In this document: piece after piece, positions 25,628-34,812 of the stretch
Layout: every line of letters starts with the position of its first letter
Position numbering within the stretch: position 1 is the first letter of the stretch
NCBI GenBank assembly: GCA_964500645.1
Contig: CAZCOH010000010.1
Location: 1-48,520 of the forward strand
Length of the DNA stretch: 48,520 nt
Origin: CAYFIW01 sp964500645
GTDB lineage: Bacteria > Chloroflexota > Dehalococcoidia > Lucifugimonadales > UBA826
Reading direction: 5' to 3'
Program-made: the position numbers and the translations under genes
Notes under the pieces: model-generated
Seen by the model: only the letters and a program-made list of their open reading frames with translations
Database searches by the model: none
What the model was told of the DNA's origin: nothing

Positions 25628-27397
25628 ATGAAAAAACACCCTATTGTGATGATCTTTTTCTGCACATTTAGTGCTCTGTTAACAACGTTATATGCTTGTA
25701 ATAATTCCCAAGTGACCAAAGAACCCCTTACAGAAATTGTTATAGCGAAAGTTGAAGATACGTCATCCATACCAGCACAAAAAATTAACATGCCCAATAA
25801 CCCACAACAAATAGATCATACCCCTGTGACACAGACCAAAATTGGTAGCGCCATCCCTCCAACACCTATACGTGAAACATTACAATCCACTCCAACCTCT
25901 CCGGTCGAAAAACTTTCTAAGGCAGAAAGAAAAGGCAGTTTGAAAGTCCCAGCTAATTCTTGGTTTTCAGAAATGGATCCTCACAAAGAGCCGTCATCTA
26001 GTTTTGCGGCCTGGGGTCCCGGAATTGCCTATCATAGGCTGATGAAGTTTTCCAATGGACCGAATGTGAAATTACCATCAATGAAAACCGAATGTGATGT
26101 CTGCTCAGAATGGCAATTTCAAGATCTGCATACTATTACCTTCACTATAAACTCAGATATTCCTTGGGTGACATCCAACGGTTCCATTATTGATACTGTC
26201 TCCGCCCAAGATATTGCTTTCAGTCTTAATAGGCAAAAAACAGAAGGATGGAGTAATTCACACATACTACACATGATAAAAAGCGCAACGGCCAAAACTC
26301 ATTCCGAACTAGAAGTAACGTTATCCGCACCCGATGCAGACGTATTTGTCGCCCTTGCCAACGGACGAAGTAAGATCTTACCCCACAAAAATATTACAGG
26401 TTTAGAATCTCAAATACCTGAAAACTTTATATCTTCAGGATCTTGGATACTGGAAAAAATTGAAAAAGATTCTTCAACACGAATGATCGCTAACCCAAAT
26501 AATTTATCCACCCCCCACCTAGAAAGTGTAGAGTTCCACTATATACCAGAGGCAGAAACGCGACGTAGCGCCTACCTAGTCGGTTTGTTAGACGTCCATA
26601 GAGTTGAACAGTTAGATAGAGATAACGTTGAATTAGAAATTAAATTAGAAGACCCAAAGCCTGGAATAGGTATACAAGTAGTATTCAACACCCAGAAAGG
26701 GCCATTTGGTAATTTACAGTTCAGAAGGTCCGTAATGAACTCAATAAACCCTAAAACTATAATCGAAAATGTTTGGAAAAATAAAGCTTTTTTCTCTATG
26801 GGCTACCCAATGTTATCTTCCGATTGGGAGGTGAAAGAATCCATATGGTCAACTTATTTTGGGAATCCCGATAAATCTCTAACTGAATTAGAGCAACAAG
26901 GCCTGCAAATCCCGTACCCGATTACAATTACTTCTGCAGATTACGGTGACATGCACATTCAAACACTGGATGTGATTTCAGAACAATTATCCATGGGAGG
27001 GTTCAACCCAACGTTGCAAATTTTGAACAGGAGAGAGTTTGGAGAAACCGCCTTGACGAATACTGACTACCAGATGTTAGTTGGTCCAACGTTTCCACAA
27101 ACATCCCCCAACGGACACCTTCTAACACTCCTACACAGTAAAGGTGCCTGGAACCGGTCCGGCTATTCGAACGCCTCGCTCGATCATTTATTGCAAACAC
27201 AAGCATCACAATTCGATCATAAAAAAAGAAGTCAAAATATTTCAGAAATTAATTTGATTCTATTGAATGAAGGAGTGAGATTCATGCCTGTAACAATGAT
27301 TCATTTGTGGGCATGGAATAATCAAATTAAACACTTTTATCCAAACTTTTCATTGGAGGAATATTCCCACTGGGAGCAGATTAGTATAATAGATTAA
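25628..27397 (+). CDS. Family 5 extracellular solute-binding lipoprotein
   Basis: A 589-residue binding protein of the oligopeptide/dipeptide/nickel class (SBP_bac_5). The signal peptide ends in LYAC with Cys24 as the lipid anchor. A Pro/Thr-rich linker follows to about residue 95. The binding domain has typical blocks: FAAWGPGIAYHRLMKF, DTVSAQDIAFSLNRQ, and QVVFNTQKGPFGNLQFRRSV, which matches the family's conserved FN-x-x-x-PF-x-D-x-R-V-R-x-A region. It is attached to the outer face of the membrane. No DppB/C/D/F genes lie beside it, so its permease must be elsewhere, or the protein may act in sensing. The ligand is unknown. Confidence 0.88.
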   Translation: MKKHPIVMIFFCTFSALLTTLYACNNSQVTKEPLTEIVIAKVEDTSSIPAQKINMPNNPQQIDHTPVTQTKIGSAIPPTPIRETLQSTPTSPVEKLSKAERKGSLKVPANSWFSEMDPHKEPSSSFAAWGPGIAYHRLMKFSNGPNVKLPSMKTECDVCSEWQFQDLHTITFTINSDIPWVTSNGSIIDTVSAQDIAFSLNRQKTEGWSNSHILHMIKSATAKTHSELEVTLSAPDADVFVALANGRSKILPHKNITGLESQIPENFISSGSWILEKIEKDSSTRMIANPNNLSTPHLESVEFHYIPEAETRRSAYLVGLLDVHRVEQLDRDNVELEIKLEDPKPGIGIQVVFNTQKGPFGNLQFRRSVMNSINPKTIIENVWKNKAFFSMGYPMLSSDWEVKESIWSTYFGNPDKSLTELEQQGLQIPYPITITSADYGDMHIQTLDVISEQLSMGGFNPTLQILNRREFGETALTNTDYQMLVGPTFPQTSPNGHLLTLLHSKGAWNRSGYSNASLDHLLQTQASQFDHKKRSQNISEINLILLNEGVRFMPVTMIHLWAWNNQIKHFYPNFSLEEYSHWEQISIID

Positions 27398-27424
27398 TAA
27401 TACCCTTATAGAACCTACCCGAAG

Positions 27425-27868
27425 TTAATCACCTAATCCATCGTCAAGAGCGCTCCACGCCAATAAAGCACACTTTATTCGAACTGGAAATTTCTTTACT
27501 TGGCATATAACCGACAACTCTCCTAGAGATTCCTGTAGATCATCAATTCCTAAATCCCTACTTCGCATATGGTTTGTAAACCTGACAAGTTCATCTTTAA
27601 CCTGGAGGATACTCATGCCTTTTATGTACTCGGATAAAAGCGATCCAGATGCGATATTTATAGCACAACCTTCACCTTGAAAAGAAATCTCGCTAATCAA
27701 ATCATCTGCCCCTAATCGGATCTGAATATGAATTTCATCTCCACAAAAGGGATTAATGGCATCTCCAGTAATATCTGGAGATTGTACTTTTCTCTGGTTT
27801 CTAGGATTACGACAGTGATCAAGAATCACTTGATCACGATAGATCTGGTCTACACTACCTCTCGTCAT
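27425..27868 (-). CDS. sufU2: SufU/NifU-N-type Fe-S scaffold protein, second copy
   Basis: A 147-residue SufU-type protein with the three ligands Cys42 (NPFCGDE), Cys68 (GEGCAIN) and Cys133 (RIKCALL), and the conserved Asp44. The spacing of 65 residues between the second and third Cys is the longer SufU form, not IscU. It also has Cys19 and Cys122, which the other copy in this cluster lacks. It overlaps the end of sufS by 14 bases and is the last gene of the suf cluster. I infer that it takes sulfur from SufS as a transfer partner or scaffold. The name sufU2 is mine. Confidence 0.85.
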   Translation of the reverse strand: MTRGSVDQIYRDQVILDHCRNPRNQRKVQSPDITGDAINPFCGDEIHIQIRLGADDLISEISFQGEGCAINIASGSLLSEYIKGMSILQVKDELVRFTNHMRSRDLGIDDLQESLGELSVICQVKKFPVRIKCALLAWSALDDGLGD

Positions 27869-29096
27869 GACGAAAATACCTTAAAGAATCAAGCAACCCT
27901 TCTACTAAACTGTCAATTTCGTCGAAAGTATTATAAATGTAGAAACTCGCTCTGGCAGTTGCGGCGACTCCTAGGCTTTTAACAAGCGGCATTGCACAAT
28001 GATGTCCAGTTCTAACAGCTATGCCCCTTTGATCCAGCAGTGTACCTAAGTCATGAGGATGGACCTCACCAGTTGTGAAAGACAATATGCCCCCCCTTTT
28101 TGAAGCCTCTTTAGGTCCATATAGGGTTATACCTTCTTCTTCAACCAGCTTAAATTTCTGCAAGGCATACGAAGTAAGATCTTGTTCATATTCATGAATA
28201 TTCGCCATGCCAATTTCGTTCAGGTAATCTACTGCCGCTCCAAGTCCAATAGCATCAGCTATGTTGGGGGTTCCTGCTTCAAATTTCATAGGTAGATCCG
28301 CCCAAGAGGCCCTATCATACGTAACCTGCAAAACCATTTCCCCACCTGTCAGAAAAGGCTCCATTGTTTCCAAAACGTCCATCTTTACATACAAGCAACC
28401 AATTCCAGTTGGGCCTAACATCTTATGCCCCGAAAATACAAGAAAGTCACAACCGATTTCTTGAACATCAGTAGGCATGTGAGGGACACTCTGGGCACCA
28501 TCTACGACCATTTTTGCACCCACTGAATGGGCAATTTTCGTCAATTTTTCTACAGGGTTGATAGTCCCCAAAGCATTAGACATATGGACAGCAGAAATGA
28601 TTTTGGTATTCGCATTCACAATTTGATCTATGTCTTTTAGATCCAATTCCCCATTTTCATCCATAGGAATGAAAACGATTTTAGCATCCTTTTCTCGAGC
28701 AATTTCTTGCCATGGCACCAAGTTGCTATGATGCTCCATAGGGGTCAAAACAATTTCATCACCAGAATTCAAATTGGTCTTAGCCCACGTGTGAACTATT
28801 AAATTGAGGCTTTCAGAAGCATTACGAGTCCATATTAATGACTGAGAGGTCTCAGAATTTATGAAACTTGACACCTTTTCTCGGGCCTCTTCAAATAGAT
28901 CCGTTGCCTCCATACTCAGTGAATGAACACCTCTATGAACATTGGAATTCGAATTCTCGTAATAATTGACTAACGACTCAATAACTTGTCTGGGTTTTTG
29001 AGTAGTTGCAGCATTGTCTAAATAAACAAGTTGACTGCCATTAATTTCCCTCTCTAATATTGGAAAATCCTTCCTAATATTTTGAACGTCGATCAT
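27855..29096 (-). CDS. sufS: Cysteine desulfurase SufS
   Basis: A 413-residue PLP-dependent group II cysteine desulfurase that takes sulfur from L-cysteine for Fe-S assembly. The PLP lysine is Lys225 in SGHKMLGPTG. The active-site Cys367 lies in RTGHHCAMPL, with the short loop typical of SufS. The N-terminal LVYLDNAATTQKP is conserved, as is EHHSNLVPWQ with His122. Its 3' end overlaps the next gene by 14 bases, and it follows the Rrf2 regulator by 39 bases. Confidence 0.96.
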   Translation of the reverse strand: MIDVQNIRKDFPILEREINGSQLVYLDNAATTQKPRQVIESLVNYYENSNSNVHRGVHSLSMEATDLFEEAREKVSSFINSETSQSLIWTRNASESLNLIVHTWAKTNLNSGDEIVLTPMEHHSNLVPWQEIAREKDAKIVFIPMDENGELDLKDIDQIVNANTKIISAVHMSNALGTINPVEKLTKIAHSVGAKMVVDGAQSVPHMPTDVQEIGCDFLVFSGHKMLGPTGIGCLYVKMDVLETMEPFLTGGEMVLQVTYDRASWADLPMKFEAGTPNIADAIGLGAAVDYLNEIGMANIHEYEQDLTSYALQKFKLVEEEGITLYGPKEASKRGGILSFTTGEVHPHDLGTLLDQRGIAVRTGHHCAMPLVKSLGVAATARASFYIYNTFDEIDSLVEGLLDSLRYFRHDER

Positions 29097-29135
29097 CTTA
29101 AAACCACCTTATGACATGGCGAATTTATCAATTTC

Positions 29136-29591
29136 CTAGACATTTGTTGGCACTTTTATCATAAAATCAACATTAGAAATTCTCTTCGTCTTGACTGCCA
29201 ACATATCAATCGTCGTGGAATCCAAAATGCTGAACACAGCATCTTCAACATTTTTCCAGACATCTTTTTGAGCACAACATGTTTGAAAAACACAAAAACT
29301 TGAATTGTCAAAACATTGAACCAGATTTTCAGAACTATCCAAACTATCCATAACTTCACTAAGCCGTATTTGATCCGGAGGAATTGCCAACGCATGGCCC
29401 CCGCTAGGCCCGCGAGTACTTTTGACAAATCCCGACCTTCTCAGTGCATGCAAAACTTGGGCTAGATATGCTTTTGGTATTGAAGCCCGACGCGAGGTAT
29501 CTGCCGCCCTAACAGATTCACCTTCGTTTCCATAAATCGCGAGATCAACCAAGGCCCTCACACCATAATCAACTTTAATTGGTATGTGCAT
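29136..29591 (-). CDS. Rrf2-family Fe-S responsive transcriptional regulator
   Basis: A 151-residue winged-helix regulator of the Rrf2 family (IscR/SufR/CymR-like). The DNA-binding part starts with VDYGVRALVDLA and has the recognition-helix region IPKAYLAQVLHALRRSGFV and the wing STRGPSGGHALA. Four Cys lie in the sensor region: 93, 100, 105 and 106. Cys93-x6-Cys100-x4-Cys105 resembles the IscR-type cluster site. Lying in the middle of the suf genes, it most likely represses them when Fe-S supply is sufficient. Preceded by AGGAGG, 5 bases before the ATG at 29591. It could also respond to another signal such as cysteine. Confidence 0.88.
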   Translation of the reverse strand: MHIPIKVDYGVRALVDLAIYGNEGESVRAADTSRRASIPKAYLAQVLHALRRSGFVKSTRGPSGGHALAIPPDQIRLSEVMDSLDSSENLVQCFDNSSFCVFQTCCAQKDVWKNVEDAVFSILDSTTIDMLAVKTKRISNVDFMIKVPTNV

Positions 29592-29649
29592 CGAAAAACC
29601 TCCTTAAATGACTTCCTGCTAGTCGATTTTTACGAAATAAGCGAAATTA

Positions 29650-30102
29650 TCACTCAGTCGTGACAGTGTCATCATCCTCATCTAAAGCAGATTGCAACGC
29701 ATGCCAGGAGAGCGTTGCACATTTGATCCTAGTCGGATACTGTGAAACTCCTTGTAGAATTTCGAGATCACCAAGAATTTCGGACTTGTATTCCTCACCA
29801 GGTTTCTTAGTAATCATTTTTCTAAAGGATTCAAATACCGCTTTTGCTTGTTCCAAGCTCTTTCCTTTAACACTTTCTGTCATCATTGAGGCTGATGATT
29901 TGGAAATGGCACAGCCAACTCCGTTAAAAGATACGTCTATAATCTTCCCTTCCAATACTTCCAGAAAAACAGTCACTTCGTCTCCACATACAGGGTTAAA
30001 ACCATTTGCTTGATTGGTTGGATTTTCTAAAGCTCCGAAATTTCTGGGGCGTCTGTTATGATCCATAACAATTTCTTGGTAAAGTTCTTGAAGGTCAAAC
30101 AT
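29650..30102 (-). CDS. sufU: SufU-type Fe-S scaffold / sulfur transfer protein
   Basis: A 150-residue SufU protein with Cys39 (NPVCGDE), Asp41, Cys64 (GVGCAIS) and Cys128 (RIKCATL). These are the zinc/sulfur-handling ligands of Bacillus-type SufU. The 64-residue gap between the second and third Cys is the SufU insertion form. It begins 2 bases after the sufD stop and so is coupled to sufBCD. It should accept persulfide from SufS and pass it to the SufBCD scaffold. A related second copy closes the cluster. Confidence 0.92.
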   Translation of the reverse strand: MFDLQELYQEIVMDHNRRPRNFGALENPTNQANGFNPVCGDEVTVFLEVLEGKIIDVSFNGVGCAISKSSASMMTESVKGKSLEQAKAVFESFRKMITKKPGEEYKSEILGDLEILQGVSQYPTRIKCATLSWHALQSALDEDDDTVTTE

Positions 30103-30104
30103 AG

Positions 30105-31430
30105 TTAGAACTCGAACCTGTAACTTGGTAGAGAATTTAGAAATATCTTCTCAAGATATTCTTTTAAAGGAACAATTTCCACTTTGTCTATGACCTCTCC
30201 AGCAAATCCATAAATGAGTAGCTTACTAGCCGTTTCAAGATCTACTCCCCTACTCCTCATATAAAACACGGTATCAGCATCTATATTGCCAGCCGTGGCA
30301 CCATGTGCGCATTTGACATCATCCGCATATATAAACAAAGCAGGTTTACTATCTACCTCAGCATGAGGAGAAAGCAAAAGATTTTTATCAGATTGCACAG
30401 AGTCAGTTTTCTGAGCAGCTTGCCGTACCAGTACAGTTCCACCAAATACAGCTTTAGATCTACCATCCAAAATGCCTTTATAAAAAAGATTGCTAGTCCC
30501 ATTAGGCTTTGAGTGATCAATATTTACGAAGTTATCCATGTGCTGGGAATTTGAAGTGAAATAAAGGCCCTGTAAATCGCATGAAGCCCCTTCACCGTCC
30601 ACAAGTACTTCCAGATCGTACCTACCAATATCAGCACCTTTAAAAAATGACCTTGAATTAAATACTGAATCCTTATCCAACTTAACTCGGCCATATCCAA
30701 TATCAAAGGTCTGATCACTCTCAGACAGCAACCGATAATGACTTATCTGAGCCCCTTCACCTACAAAGATTTCAGAAACTGAATTGGTAAGTGTTGTAGA
30801 CCCACTACCACCAACATAACTCTCTATAACTGATGCACAACTGTTGGGCTTTGCAACTACTAAGACACGCGGGTGTGAAACTGTATTTTCGGAACCATGA
30901 TTATAGAACACAATGTTGACGGGCACGTCAATGACGAAATCTTTCTCAATCTCTATCGCCACACCATCCGAAAGAAAAGCCGTGTTTAAAGCAGCAAACC
31001 CATCATCAGATATGTTTATAGTTCCCCCCAGATATTCAGAAATCATCTCGGAAGGATCTTTCTTTTGTATTTCATTGGAAATGTTCGTCAATACAATACC
31101 AGGCACGTTACTTTGATCCGATAGATCGGATTTGTATTGACCATTTACGAAAACTATATTTATCCATGATTCGTGCCAGGGAGCAGAATTTTTTACCTCC
31201 TCCAAGGACAAGGGAACAGAATCGGCGACTCTATATTTATTTTTAGCAACTGGTCCTACATTAGTGTATTTCCATTTTTCATTACCCCGCCTTTCCAAAG
31301 GCAGTCCTATATCCCTGAACACCTCCATTCCACGACTACGGAAATCCCCTGACCACTCTGTACAATCATCCTGCAAGGAATCAAATTCCTCACCGTAATA
31401 CATATTTTCTGGAGAAACTTTTTGCATCAA
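30105..31430 (-). CDS. sufD: Fe-S cluster assembly protein SufD
   Basis: A 441-residue SufD, the partner of SufB in the SufBC2D scaffold complex. The beta-helix core covers about 150-400. The C-terminal block KCAHGATAGNIDADTVFYMR and RGVDLETASKLLIYGFAGEV is typical, with the histidine that helps form the SufB-SufD interface. N-terminal KWKYTNVG is the common start of the conserved region. The ATG overlaps the end of sufC by 4 bases (31427-31430). Cytosolic. Confidence 0.95.
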   Translation of the reverse strand: MMQKVSPENMYYGEEFDSLQDDCTEWSGDFRSRGMEVFRDIGLPLERRGNEKWKYTNVGPVAKNKYRVADSVPLSLEEVKNSAPWHESWINIVFVNGQYKSDLSDQSNVPGIVLTNISNEIQKKDPSEMISEYLGGTINISDDGFAALNTAFLSDGVAIEIEKDFVIDVPVNIVFYNHGSENTVSHPRVLVVAKPNSCASVIESYVGGSGSTTLTNSVSEIFVGEGAQISHYRLLSESDQTFDIGYGRVKLDKDSVFNSRSFFKGADIGRYDLEVLVDGEGASCDLQGLYFTSNSQHMDNFVNIDHSKPNGTSNLFYKGILDGRSKAVFGGTVLVRQAAQKTDSVQSDKNLLLSPHAEVDSKPALFIYADDVKCAHGATAGNIDADTVFYMRSRGVDLETASKLLIYGFAGEVIDKVEIVPLKEYLEKIFLNSLPSYRFEF

Positions 31431-32209
31431 TCTGATCCTTCAGAAGCAATCGATTCACGGATCCATTCATAACCCTTTTGCTCCAACTCTAGTGCCAGAT
31501 CACTTTCCCCAGACTTAACAATTTGACCATCAACCAAAACGTGAACGTAATCTGGAGTTATGTAGTCCAAGATCCTTTGATAATGGGTAACAAGCAAAAC
31601 AGATTTTTCAGGACTTCGAAAATTATTCACACCCTCCGAAACGATTCTCAATGCATCTATGTCTAACCCTGAGTCTGTCTCATCAAGTAATGCCAAACTA
31701 GGATCTAGTAAAGCCAATTGCAATATTTCGTTTCTTTTTTTCTCCCCACCTGAAAACCCCTCATTAACAGAACGCTTAACTAAGTCTGAATCCATTTCAA
31801 CCAGACTTCTCTTCTCCTCCAGCAAATTGTCAAAATCTCTTACACCCAACTCATCCATACCTTTTTCTTTCCTGACTGCATCCACAGCCGCTTTCAAAAA
31901 TTGCCAGGTTCGAACCCCAGGTAACTCCACGGGATATTGAAAGGCCAGAAAAATACCGTTACGAGCCCGTATTTCAGGATCATAATTGAGAATACTTTCG
32001 TCTTTGTATCTAATGTCACCGGAATCAACCGTATAACCTGGTCTGCCTGCAATGACATTTGCAAGAGTGCTCTTGCCAGATCCGTTTGGTCCCATTATGG
32101 CGTGAACTTCGCCAACACCAATTTTTAGATTAATTCCGTTCAATATTTTTGTATCTTCCACTGATGCGTGGAGGTCCACTATCTCTAATAAATTGTCTGT
32201 AGTTGTCAT
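31427..32209 (-). CDS. sufC: Fe-S cluster assembly ATPase SufC
   Basis: A 260-residue ABC-type ATPase of the SufBCD complex. Walker A is GPNGSGKST (40-48), the signature is FSGGEKKRNE (152-161), which is specific to SufC, and Walker B runs through LALLDETDSGLD (172-183). AFQYP gives the Q-loop, and VTHYQ the switch histidine. It starts one base after the sufB stop and overlaps sufD by 4 bases, so the three are translated together in equal amounts. Confidence 0.97.
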   Translation of the reverse strand: MTTTDNLLEIVDLHASVEDTKILNGINLKIGVGEVHAIMGPNGSGKSTLANVIAGRPGYTVDSGDIRYKDESILNYDPEIRARNGIFLAFQYPVELPGVRTWQFLKAAVDAVRKEKGMDELGVRDFDNLLEEKRSLVEMDSDLVKRSVNEGFSGGEKKRNEILQLALLDPSLALLDETDSGLDIDALRIVSEGVNNFRSPEKSVLLVTHYQRILDYITPDYVHVLVDGQIVKSGESDLALELEQKGYEWIRESIASEGSD

Positions 32210-33673
32210 TTATCCAACCGTACCTTCCAAGCTCACTCTTAACAATTGTGATGCCTCCATAGCGAATTCAAATGGTAACTCCTTAAATATTCCACGGCAG
32301 AAACCATTGATGACCATGTAGTTCGCTTCCTCAAGATCAATTCCTCTCTGTTGTAAATAGAAAAGTTGATCATCATTGACCTTTGAGGTCGTTGCTTCGT
32401 GACCCATCTGCGCACTAGGGTTTCTAACTTCAATATATGGAACCGTATGAGCTCCACACTCATCACCAATCAACAGTGAATCACACTGGGTGAAATTCTT
32501 TGCATTATCAGCGTTAGGAAGTATAGACACCTGGCCTCGATATGTATTCTCTGCTTTCCCAGCCGAAATACCTTTAGCAATTATGGTGCTTTTAGTGTTT
32601 TTACCGATATGAATCATTTTAGTGCCTGTATCCGCCTGTTGATAGTTGTTAACAAGCGCCACAGAGTAAAACTCACCAACCGAATTATCCCCCTGTAGAA
32701 TAACGCTAGGATACTTCCATGTTATTGCAGAACCAGTCTCTACCTGTGTCCAAGATATCTTAGAATTTTCCCCTCTTGCAGCCCCTCTCTTTGTAACAAA
32801 ATTGTAAACGCCCCCGTTTCCATCTTTATCTCCGGGATACCAGTTTTGAAGAGTAGAATACTTAATTTCAGCATCCTTAAGAGCAACTAATTCCACCACG
32901 GCAGCATGTAATTGATGTTTTTTTCTCATGGGGGCTGTGCAACCTTCTAAATAGCTAACATAGCTCCCCTCATCTGCAATTATTAAAGTTCTTTCAAACT
33001 GTCCGGAGTCAACTTCATTTATTCGAAAATAAGTCATGAGCTCTATAGGGCATCTCACGCCTGGGGGCACATAACAAAATGAACCGTCACTGAATACAGC
33101 GGAATTTAGAGTTGCATAAAAATTATCACTGTAAGGAACCACAGAACCCAGATACTTTTGTACCAATTCAGGATATTTTTGAACAGCTTCACTAATCGGA
33201 CAAAATATCACTCCAGCTTCTTGGAGCATATCTTGGTACGTTGTCGCCACAGAGACACTGTCCAAAACAGCATCGACTGCCACTCCACTAAGTTTTTTCT
33301 GTTCTTCGAGAGGAATCCCTAACTTATCAAATGCTTGCAATAACTCAGGATCAACTTCATCCAAGCTACCTGGTGCGTCATCCTTACTTTTAGGAGCCGC
33401 GTAGTAAATGATGTCTTGAAAGTCGATATCGTCAAACACCACTTTAGCCCACTTTGGTGCTGCATCATCGCCTTGATTTTGCCAATGCTTAAACGCTTTC
33501 AAGCGCCATTCAAGCATCCACTCGGGTTCTTCTTTTTTTGCGGATATAAATCTGACTATATCTTCATTTAATCCCTTTGGGGCTAAATCGGATTCAATAT
33601 CAAACTCGAACCCCCACTTGTACTGATTATCCTCAACTCCCGTCTGTCGGGAAATGACCTTCTGCCCAGTCAT
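32210..33673 (-). CDS. sufB: Fe-S cluster assembly protein SufB
   Basis: A 487-residue SufB, the main scaffold subunit where new [4Fe-4S] clusters are built. Typical blocks are CYVPPGVRCPIELMTYFRI, SYLEGCTAPMRK and CDSLLIGDECGAHTVPYIE, with both cysteines of the assembly region kept, then MGHEATTSKVNDDQLFYLQQ. I prefer the ATG at 33673, since AAGGAG (33685-33690) lies 11 bases upstream; the longer in-frame ATG at 33709 adds 12 residues that look unlike the family. First gene of the suf cluster. Confidence 0.95.
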   Translation of the reverse strand: MTGQKVISRQTGVEDNQYKWGFEFDIESDLAPKGLNEDIVRFISAKKEEPEWMLEWRLKAFKHWQNQGDDAAPKWAKVVFDDIDFQDIIYYAAPKSKDDAPGSLDEVDPELLQAFDKLGIPLEEQKKLSGVAVDAVLDSVSVATTYQDMLQEAGVIFCPISEAVQKYPELVQKYLGSVVPYSDNFYATLNSAVFSDGSFCYVPPGVRCPIELMTYFRINEVDSGQFERTLIIADEGSYVSYLEGCTAPMRKKHQLHAAVVELVALKDAEIKYSTLQNWYPGDKDGNGGVYNFVTKRGAARGENSKISWTQVETGSAITWKYPSVILQGDNSVGEFYSVALVNNYQQADTGTKMIHIGKNTKSTIIAKGISAGKAENTYRGQVSILPNADNAKNFTQCDSLLIGDECGAHTVPYIEVRNPSAQMGHEATTSKVNDDQLFYLQQRGIDLEEANYMVINGFCRGIFKELPFEFAMEASQLLRVSLEGTVG

Positions 33674-33720
33674 ATTTTCACTGTCTCCTTTGTGTACAGA
33701 ACACCACATTCCGTATCAAA

Positions 33721-33792
33721 ATTATATTTAAATCTTGGAGATAAAGGATGAATTCCTCTACGATATAAATATTTGTTGATCCCTCGGGTCAA
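33721..33792 (-). promoter_or_regulatory. Candidate suf operon promoter region
   Basis: Two possibilities are visible on the minus strand. One is a TTGACC -35 (33792-33787) with weak -10 candidates TTTATA or TATATC 17-19 bases on. The other is a perfect TATAAT (33726-33721) without a good -35, which would give a leader of about 40 bases before sufB. An Rrf2 operator would be expected here, but I cannot point to a clear palindrome. Confidence 0.35.
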
Positions 33793-33847
33793 CAATACAT
33801 ACCTAAAATATATCATTCAGCTACCAATGGGTCAAAAAAACTGCCAT

Positions 33848-34747
33848 TCAATGTGAGGCCCGAAGCAGATCACACAAATAGTCTTTAGCAAGCTCTGCAT
33901 CTACGCATGTAGCCACGTTTGTATTTCGACTACCTGAAGCCATTAAGGTTCTGCCTATTTCATCACCGGATTGCACTACACTAATTTCACTCTGAACATA
34001 ATCCACGACCTCCGGATATAGACAACTTATCAAAGCTAAAGGATCACAGAGCGGATACACGTCTATGTCATTATGAAATGAAAACCATGAAGACAATATC
34101 CTTTTACATATCTCCTGGCCCGTAGATCCATTGGTAGATAGTGGCCACGGTTGCTCTTCCCTGGATATTGCAACAGCATTACAAACGTCCAATCCAACCA
34201 CGTACATAGGAACATCAGTGGAGAAAACTTCACCTGCTGCGACAGGATCATCAAATATGTTAAATTCCGCCCATGGGCTTACGTTCCCTGGACATTCAAA
34301 TGCTCCACCCATGACAATGATCTTTTCAATTAAATTCACAAATTCAGGATCATCCCTAAGACAATTTGCTACGTTCGTTAATGGGCCCAAAGCTAACAGT
34401 ATGACTTCATTGGGGTACTTCCGAGCGGACTCCTTAATGAAATCCACCGCATGAATATTGGATTGTTCTCTCTCACTAGAATCAATTTCCACTAATAAAC
34501 CATTCGGACCATGGTAATCATATGCGTATTGAAAATCCCCTACCAAGGGCTTTGAAGCACCCGGATAAACCTCAATATCTTCACGACCTAAAAAATCAAG
34601 AATACTGAGAGCATTTTTTATACCGAGTTCTAACGGAACATTTCCACCAACCACCGACAAACCTAGAATATCTACATTTGCTCCTGTAGCGGCCGCAATA
34701 GCCAGAGCATCGTCAGTACCTGGATCAGTATCGATAATTAATTTCAC
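33848..34747 (-). CDS. Inosine-uridine-type nucleoside hydrolase
   Basis: A 299-residue enzyme of the nucleoside hydrolase family, which splits nucleosides into base and ribose for salvage. The calcium-binding motif DTDPGTDDA holds Asp6, Asp8, Asp12 and Asp13. His79 (YHGPNGL), the VMGGAF block (145-150), EFNIFDDPVAA (161-171) and Asp235 (CDPLAL) are all present. The residue before Asp235 is Cys234, where well-studied inosine-uridine hydrolases have the proton-donating His241, so base preference may differ. Cytosolic. ATG start at 34747. It stands between the suf cluster and yjbQ on the same strand. Confidence 0.9.
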   Translation of the reverse strand: MKLIIDTDPGTDDALAIAAATGANVDILGLSVVGGNVPLELGIKNALSILDFLGREDIEVYPGASKPLVGDFQYAYDYHGPNGLLVEIDSSEREQSNIHAVDFIKESARKYPNEVILLALGPLTNVANCLRDDPEFVNLIEKIIVMGGAFECPGNVSPWAEFNIFDDPVAAGEVFSTDVPMYVVGLDVCNAVAISREEQPWPLSTNGSTGQEICKRILSSWFSFHNDIDVYPLCDPLALISCLYPEVVDYVQSEISVVQSGDEIGRTLMASGSRNTNVATCVDAELAKDYLCDLLRASH

Positions 34748-34812
34748 AAAATCTATCAGTTCCTAAATTAGGAAATCATCCCAATGAAAAGCACATTGAA
34801 TAAAAGCGATAT

